A stretch of DNA of 64,000 nucleotides from Istiophorus platypterus (lineage: Eukaryota; Chordata; Actinopteri; Istiophoriformes; Istiophoridae). The notes beneath the pieces are model-generated. The model worked only from the letters and a program-made list of their open reading frames with translations. It was not told the origin of the DNA and ran no database searches. The translations under genes and the position numbers were made by a program. Below are positions 57,600-64,000 of this stretch, in pieces (positions within the stretch are counted from its first letter, which is position 1; each line of letters begins with the position of its first letter). The stretch covers positions 30,908,501-30,972,500 of the forward strand of contig CM029118.1 in assembly GCA_016859345.1 (NCBI GenBank), written 5' to 3'.

Positions 57600-59380
57600 T
57601 AACTGACCTGAACCATGTTAGTTGTACACCTGGTGTAAGGTTTTCGTTCCTGCAGTAGTTGTTTTGGTATCAGGTCTGTCACAGATAAATTTCAAGAAAA
57701 ATCCAACGAAAATACATTGTAGGTATCTGTTTTTGAATCATACCACTATAGAAGCCTGTGTATAAGCCCTCCCTTGTCTTTACTGTTGCTGAGAGCTTCA
57801 GTGGGAGAGAAAAACTGTTGCTTCTTTTGCTAGAGTACAATGTATTACATCTACAAAGTATTTACAGTTTATTTAATACATTCTTCTGTTAGGAAGCTGC
57901 TGGGTGTACATTATAATATCCACTCTGTCTACACAGTTTAATAATGAGTTGTTGTCCTAACTCCCACTATCCTTGTCCTGTGTGACCATGGCCTAAGGCC
58001 CTCCCATAGACCATAGTACAGGAAGCACAAAGAACATTGTATCTATGATAATCACTGGCTAGTCCGCAGATGGGATTTTTATGTCACAAATCAGCCTGAC
58101 ATTTTGGAAATCATTTCAGAAAAATAACCCTAGTATGACACTTAATAATACAAGACAAACATTAATTGCACACGCATTGGTGTTTAGGTAGTGTTGCCTC
58201 AGCCAGCAGAACAGCTGGGCTATAGGGACAACTTTGTGTTTAGTTGGTTTATCAATAGAGAATTAAAGAAGTATAAGAATGAAATCAAAGGGGCTAAAAA
58301 AAATCAGGGAAAAAAAAACTTCATTTAATATTAATCTCTGCTCTCGCTTGAGCTTGAATGCCTCAGGTCTTACTAGCCTGCAGGGTATTTACAGAGGTAG
58401 GAGGTGGTGCTAGGAGGTGTGTGTGTATGTGTGTTTTGTTTTGGTTTTTTTTGGGGGGGGTCATCTCTAGGCCTTTGCTGCTTGTGACACATTGTGACCT
58501 CCCCTGGGCTTTGGGCACAGTGAGAGCTTGGAGAGGGGGGGCAGAGGGCTGAGGATGAAGGGAGAGTCAGAGAGGAAGATAAGAAGAGAGAGTCTGTACG
58601 TGTCTTCATAGTGTTTAGTTGTGATTAGACTGAGCAGTATCTCTGTGGTGGCTGTACATCCATCTGCCACTCAGGGCTGGGCAGTGTGTTACTGTTGCCA
58701 CCCTCATGACCTCAGACCTAAACACACCAATTAACCACCACTGGACTTTCTACTTTCCCTCAAACTCTGGTCCAAATAAACACGCCACTACATCTAACCC
58801 CCCTGCCTCTGTTCATCTTTGATCTACTGCCTCTGACCCACATCAGAGAACATCACCCTCTTTTTGCTAAGAGCAGACCCTAGCCAGGAAACACATTCAC
58901 TTGCACTTGTAAGAACAGTTTATAAGATACATAACAAGAAAAGAAAACAAATATTCAAGACTCATTTAAACCTACATCTTTGTTTGCTTGTATTTTGGGC
59001 TGATATTCACATTTATTAACAACATATGATGTTCACAGTTTATATATACTTATATACTTATATATACTTTATATATACTTTTTTTACTCTTATTTTCTCT
59101 CATTTTAGATGTCTGAGCAAAGTTACTACACCTCAAAGACCGTCATTCCCCAACCCTGTTTGCTAAGAATTACTTTGTATTCTTTTTGCTTTGCAAAATA
59201 CGTTTTGAAGAGTACATAATAGCTGCCTGAATTATGTTCACTAGCAATGTTTTTTTTCCAAGTATAGGAAGTGTGACATCCTTTTTACCACACATAAAAT
59301 GTAGGGAGGCAGTTGGGGTGGGTGGTGTGCATACAAGTGCAAGACTCTAAAGTGCTTTTAGCCATTGCTTGGAATGGTGA
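57600..59380. other. intergenic DNA, no gene recognised
   Basis: Mixed AT-rich sequence. A TTTTGGTTTTTTTTGGGGGGGG homopolymeric patch lies near 58,440-58,460, and a TATATACT repeat patch near 59,040-59,080. Confidence 0.5.
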
Positions 59381-59389
59381 TGTCAGTCA

Positions 59390-60090
59390 GTCCACCACTT
59401 TGGTCCAGACTGAAGTACTGTACAGCTATTAGATGGATTGTCATGAAATTTTGTACAGACTTTCATGTCCCCCAGTGGATGGAGCCCACTGACTTCATTG
59501 ATCCTCTGACCAAGATTTTTGGTTGCAAGTGAAATATCTTGACAACTCATTAATGGATTGACATTAAATTTGGTACAGACATTCATGGTTTCCCCAGAGG
59601 ACACATTTTAATGATTCTGATGATCCCCTGCCATTTTTTTTAGTAGCACCATGAGCAGGTAGAAGTTTTCACCAACCTCACAGGTTCTAAATGATTAATT
59701 CTAATTGATGATCCCTTGATTTTTCACCCAGCACCCCCATGAGGTTGACAATTTTGGTTCAGAGTGAAATGTCTCATCGACTTTTGGATGGTTTGCCATG
59801 AAACATTATACACACATTCATGGTCCCCTTCAGGATGACTTTTCATCTATCTCCATCATTGGGTCAAAATCTTTAATTGTCCACTAATTTGGTTCATGAC
59901 ATTCTTTGTCTTAGTGTTTAGTGCTTTTACCAAATGTCAGCATTCTGACCTAAAGCATTACCTTGTTAACATTGTCAGTGCAGGCACACAGTGCATGCCG
60001 ACATCAGCATTTAACTCAAATCACAACTTGGCTAAGTACATCTTTACAGAGCTGCAAGCATGTCTGACTCTTAGACTTACAGTGATCTAA
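59390..60090 (+). repeat. dispersed fish repeat with internal ~116-120-bp periodicity
   Basis: Related phrases recur: AGATGGATTGTCATGAAATT (59,431), TAATGGATTGACATTAAATT (59,551) and TTGGATGGTTTGCCATGAAA (about 59,782), each followed by ACAGACxTTCATG or a close variant. The spacing is about 120 and then about 2 x 116 bases, so the block consists of diverged tandem units. The remainder (CATTGTCAGTG to GAGCTGCAAGCATGTCTGAC) matches the usual 3' part of a very common percomorph repeat, as I recall it. No coding capacity or terminal repeats were seen. Confidence 0.65.
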
Positions 60091-60099
60091 AACGTGTTA

Positions 60100-62550
60100 T
60101 CAGTTTTAATGTTCTGGTCGAATAATGTATTTACATATACACAACATTCACACCATTGGTGTATTTTTCAATTTACCGCTACTAGTGGAGTAACACAGAA
60201 AAACTGTTTGGTTTTGGTGATTTACCAATGAAAAGATTTGTAGGCAAGGTCCAGATCTGTTTTTGCTAGACTGATTTTAATGTTTTCTATAAAATCATCT
60301 TGACTTATTTTATTTCTAGGCAGAGCAAACATATTCAACACATTTAACATATTAATGCTGTGAAGACCAAAGTTGTAAATTAATTTCCTTGACTTAATTT
60401 TATCTAATCTTGGTATGGGGAAGAAAGTTCTGCATAAGAAGTACAGAATGCATTATGAAGCTCAGAGTCTAGAAAGGGCGAGAGAGCCAATGTGGATGCT
60501 CTCAGCCAATGATAGTAGAGGGCTTGTGAATGCAGGAACCAGCCACTGAAAACAACTTGTGGTTTGAAGGGATAGAAAGGAGACACTGTAGAATAAATTG
60601 AATTAAACACACACTGTTTTCTTTCAATTAAACATCATACCCTCCCTTTAGACTTGGTTCAAATACTTAAGATAAAAATTAAATGGAGTCAGACTTGCTG
60701 AATTTGCACTTTAAGCATGTTTTATTTCTCTTCTCCAAAATCCATTTCTTGTCTACCTTGCTGCCAGGGGGATGATGATTCAAGCTAAAGCTTTAGAAGT
60801 GTCTGTGTGCATGTGGAAGCATAGAGACAGAGAGACAGATTACCTTAGGGCCTGTGTTGTGGCAGGGCTGTGTCAGGGCTGTGTCGGGACTTGTAGCAGT
60901 TGCGTCTTGACACTGAGCCCAGCAGCACCCAAAGGCCCAAAAGCATGCTATGGTGGCCTATGTCAGTGGCGGCACAATGAGATGACAGCGCCATTCATCA
61001 CTTTTGTTGCAGGGGCTGAGAGAAGTAAAGTTGTTCTTGGGGCTGGAAGAAGATGGCTTGGTGCAAAGGTAGGTATTGAATTAAGAATAGAGGCAGGTAG
61101 AAAAGAAAAATTTGGACTCTCTTTAGTAACTGAGAATTCAATTTCAGAGATTTTTGCCTACACCTGGATATAAAGGAATTGAGTGACAAGCTTTTTTTGT
61201 GGTAGTCACAGCAAGGAAATCCGCAAAATACACTCAACAGTTTTCATTGTGAATATTTCATTGGTGGAAATAGTTGCATTGACAACTGTTGACAGCAAGG
61301 TCTGTTGATCATTAATTGCTCATTGCTGAGAGCAATCAAAAAGGAAAATCTCATAAGAAATCTCAGAGAGAGATACGGCAAAACCTGTGGAAAAAAAACT
61401 GATATGATGGGCCTATTGGCAGGGTGACATTATTTGTCACTTCCTTCCAAATCTGCTCATACTGTGGTGACAATTTTATTAGGTGTATGCTAGTCAGAGT
61501 GGCCACAATTGTTTCGCAATTGAAAGTGAAAAATACTAGAATTTTAGGAGGCTCACCCTCTTTGCCACAGTATACACCGTTTTGCTGGAGTTGTGTTTTC
61601 CAAATTTATACATGCCATTCCAAACAGTAGGGGCATTGCTGGAAAAATCCCGCTGCAATCAAAATCATTGTTTTTACATTTAGTGAGCAATGAGAACCAT
61701 CGTGGTTGTAAAGACTAAACAAACCATGATACAAGATGTTTGATTGCGTGAGTGCCCAGCTTTGATTCACAGGTGCTTGCTTTTTATCCAGCAAAGCTTG
61801 ACCCAAGATGGCATGAGAGAGGCAATTTGTAATGAATACAGCAAGGTAGAAAACTGGATTGTGGAAGCTGTTTTACAAGTCTGGGCTGATCAATGTTCAC
61901 ATGGCATGCGCACAGAAAATCTTCTCTGAGGCTATCATTTCAACATAAGAGAGAAGAGGTGCCTCATTAGTCAGGCTGGCATTGCAGAACTGAAGACTTC
62001 AGATTAATTTATCAGTAAACAAGACCCATTTCAGGGAGTGTTGGCAGGACTGAACACAACCAATTCTGACTTTGTTTTTCTCACTAAAAGTCAGGGCAAA
62101 TGTGTTTTAGGCCCTCTAACATGAGCAGACAAAAAGAAAGTGATAATCCCAGGAGTGTGTGCTGGATTGTTTACTACACTGCCTATCGCTTTATTTGACA
62201 TGACGGCCATGACAATGAAAGAAGAAAGGGTATTTCTCTGGCACACACACACACACAATTAAGTCTCAGTCCTATATGTGAGACTCAGAGAATCAAAGAG
62301 CTGACTTCATTGTTTATCCAGATGCTTGTTCTACACTACAGCATTTCAACTTTTAAAATAATGCTAAAATAATACACACATTCACATGAACACACACATG
62401 CATGCAACAGTCTCATGGATTAAACCAGCCTCCACTTGATTTTTTCCCCTCTTTCCTCAATTTCAATGTCGCTCACCTTCTTCCTCTTTTTCTGCTTCTT
62501 TAGTGAAATGTGAGACTCAGCATGCTGCATTCCTCTCTAAATAGGCTCTG
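60100..62550. other. intergenic DNA, no gene recognised
   Basis: The frame at 60,772-61,173 (plus) is open for 133 codons but has no recognisable domain. The block at about 61,780-62,010 is balanced and non-repetitive and might be a conserved noncoding element. Confidence 0.5.
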
Positions 62551-62562
62551 AGAGAGTGAGGC

Positions 62563-62629
62563 TATGTGTGTGTGTGTGTATGTGTGTGTGTGTGTGTGTG
62601 TGCGTGTTTGTGTGTGTGCGTGTGTGTGC
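62563..62629. repeat. interrupted (GT)n microsatellite
   Basis: GT units with occasional AT and GC interruptions. Confidence 0.95.
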
Positions 62630-62787
62630 AGGAGTTTGAAAAAGAGTGCAATACATAAAGAAAGACATGATATGGCAACAATATAAAAAAAAAAACCTCA
62701 ACATACTCAACACAATTTCTCTCATTCCTTGGACTCATTCTACACCAGTCAGCCATGACATTAAACCAGTTACCTGTGTTAATTTTA

Positions 62788-62788
62788 A

Positions 62789-62832
<44 letters not shown>

Positions 62833-62880
62833 ATGTGCGCGCGCGCGCGTGCGTGTGCGTGTGTGTGTGTGTGTGAGTGT
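62788..62880. repeat. compound (AT)n-(GT)n-(GC)n tract
   Basis: Twelve AT units (62,788-62,812) pass into GT units, then a GCGCGCGCGC core (about 62,838-62,848) and more GT. Alternating purine-pyrimidine over about 90 bases with a GC core is a strong candidate Z-DNA or cruciform-prone site. Confidence 0.95.
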
Positions 62881-63069
62881 ACACGTTGTCACTGACTGGC
62901 ATATATTGCCATTTAGATACCAAGAAAATAGAGAAAAACAGGCGCCCACTTTTTAGCCCACAGTCTGACACACACTCAGACATTACAGCTGCAGCATGGC
63001 TCACCAGTTTCTAAACAGGAACACATTTATGTAAAACAAAAATCTGTACACACATATGTACAGCCTCGG

Positions 63070-63190
63070 TGTAGTGTGTCAGCGGAATGGCTGACAAGTC
63101 CGCTGGGACGGCTGCCGTTTATCACAGCAAGATGTTTATTTGCATCTCTTTAATGATCAGGATAGACCCATTCCACACGGACACCGACAT
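63070..63190. promoter_or_regulatory. possible conserved regulatory block with octamer motif
   Basis: The block contains the POU octamer ATTTGCAT (63,138-63,145), followed by TTTAATGATC. It has several CpGs in non-repetitive sequence between microsatellites. It is an enhancer candidate by texture only. Confidence 0.25.
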
Positions 63191-63445
63191 GTTTTCTACC
63201 AACATACATCTGTTTGTGTCATGATCAATCCACTATGACACATGCAACTCCCATCAGTCAATCCCTTCTCCCTCCAGACCAACACACTCACACACACACA
63301 CACAAACACACACACACAGCTGGGCCTCCCCAACAGCCATCAGGCTGAGGGACATAATTACCCAGGCTGCTTGTGACATTCCTGTTTAAGGGTCAGGCAG
63401 GGCATGTGTGTGTGTGTGTCAGGCATGCAGACACTCACTCACACA

Positions 63446-63447
63446 TG

Positions 63448-63529
<82 letters not shown>
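63446..63529. repeat. (AC)n microsatellite, about 40 units
   Basis: A long pure AC tract; a shorter CA tract lies at 63,283-63,319 and a GT tract at 63,405-63,419. Confidence 0.97.
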
Positions 63530-63532
<3 letters not shown>

Positions 63533-63539
63533 TTCTTCA

Positions 63540-64000
63540 TACATGGCTGGCTTATTTATTTTTTTGAAAAATTTCTTCATGGAAACTCTTAAAACTCAAG
63601 CCACCTGCAAAAAAATCTCTGTAGTGATACAAACAGAAAGAGAGAAAAGTTAGGAACAACATAGAAATAAATGAAAAATTTAATGCATACAAAAGGTGAC
63701 CACTGCATTGGAAATTGCAGCATATTGCAACTTGAGTGTTATTTTGTTCTTTTGACTAAAATGTCAATAAGTAATGATAACATTGTACCCAAATTAAGTA
63801 TTTCAAGTAATTCCTGAGATCTCAGAATGATGCCACACTGCACCAAAGTCACAACACAACCATACAAGCTATCAGACAGATCGTAATCAATCCAACAGTT
63901 GATATATATACAGTAATCTTTCTATTATACATTATTATGGTAAATTTCTTTTTGCCATTTGATCCAGGCTCATTGCTTTCTTTCAGTTTGTTTCCACAGA
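63540..64000. other. intergenic DNA, nothing recognised
   Basis: AT-rich sequence to the window edge without frames, repeats or motifs that I can support. Confidence 0.5.

Noticed and set aside
60772..61173. 133-codon plus-strand frame
   Set aside because: No recognisable family and no coding context. The GC-balanced part may be regulatory, but nothing supports translation.
1..64000. CRISPR arrays, tRNA, rRNA or bacterial-type operons
   Set aside because: No spaced direct repeats, no cloverleaf with A/B boxes that I could recognise, and the sequence is clearly vertebrate nuclear DNA.

Overview
The window is vertebrate nuclear DNA, almost certainly from a teleost fish. It is AT-rich, with long GT/CA and ATT microsatellites, large introns with GT-AG boundaries, decayed L2-type LINEs and an hAT-type MITE. 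The repeat families resemble those I know from spiny-rayed (percomorph) fishes, but the species cannot be named from the sequence alone.

Two protein-coding genes are supported, both on the minus strand. (1) The start codon, first coding exon (15 codons, MSVAGLKKQFHKASQ) and CpG-rich promoter of an endophilin-A gene, best read as sh3gl3, lie at 9.7-10.7 kb. The gene runs off the left edge, so bases 1-9705 are its first intron. (2) A complete basonuclin-1 gene (bnc1) has five coding exons between 37,527 and 21,321. Exon 1 contributes only nine coding bases (Met-Ala-Glu), and a 2.1-kb exon 4 carries most of the protein. Every junction has GT-AG signals, the phases agree, and the predicted protein is 1086 residues with three pairs of C2H2 zinc fingers. 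The two genes are also neighbours in mammals, which supports both names.

Layout: 1-9.7 kb is sh3gl3 intron 1, with simple repeats, a small hairpin and possible conserved elements. The sh3gl3 CpG-rich promoter, with CRE and CCAAT motifs, lies at 9.7-10.7 kb. The stretch from 10.7 to 19.7 kb is intergenic and holds a pair of CTCF-like motifs near 16.2 kb. The bnc1 3' UTR, exons 5 to 1 and 5' UTR fill 19.7-37.8 kb; intron 2 holds an L2 fragment and intron 1 a perfect 24-bp inverted repeat. From 38 to 64 kb no gene is recognised. That region holds microsatellites, an L2 tail (47.9 kb), a complete hAT-type MITE with an intact 8-bp target duplication (50.84-51.31 kb), a nested pair of L2 LINEs (52.9-57.4 kb), a LINE tail on the plus strand (57.4-57.6 kb) and a dispersed repeat with internal periodicity (59.4-60.1 kb).

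The genes do not form a functional system. bnc1 encodes a nuclear zinc-finger regulator and sh3gl3 a membrane-bending endocytic protein. I found no convincing new molecular system. The items most worth checking are the bnc1 micro-exon and uORF, the intronic hairpin, the CTCF-like pair between the genes, the relative orientation of the genes, and the MITE and nested LINE histories. Conserved noncoding elements are suspected from sequence texture only and need alignment.
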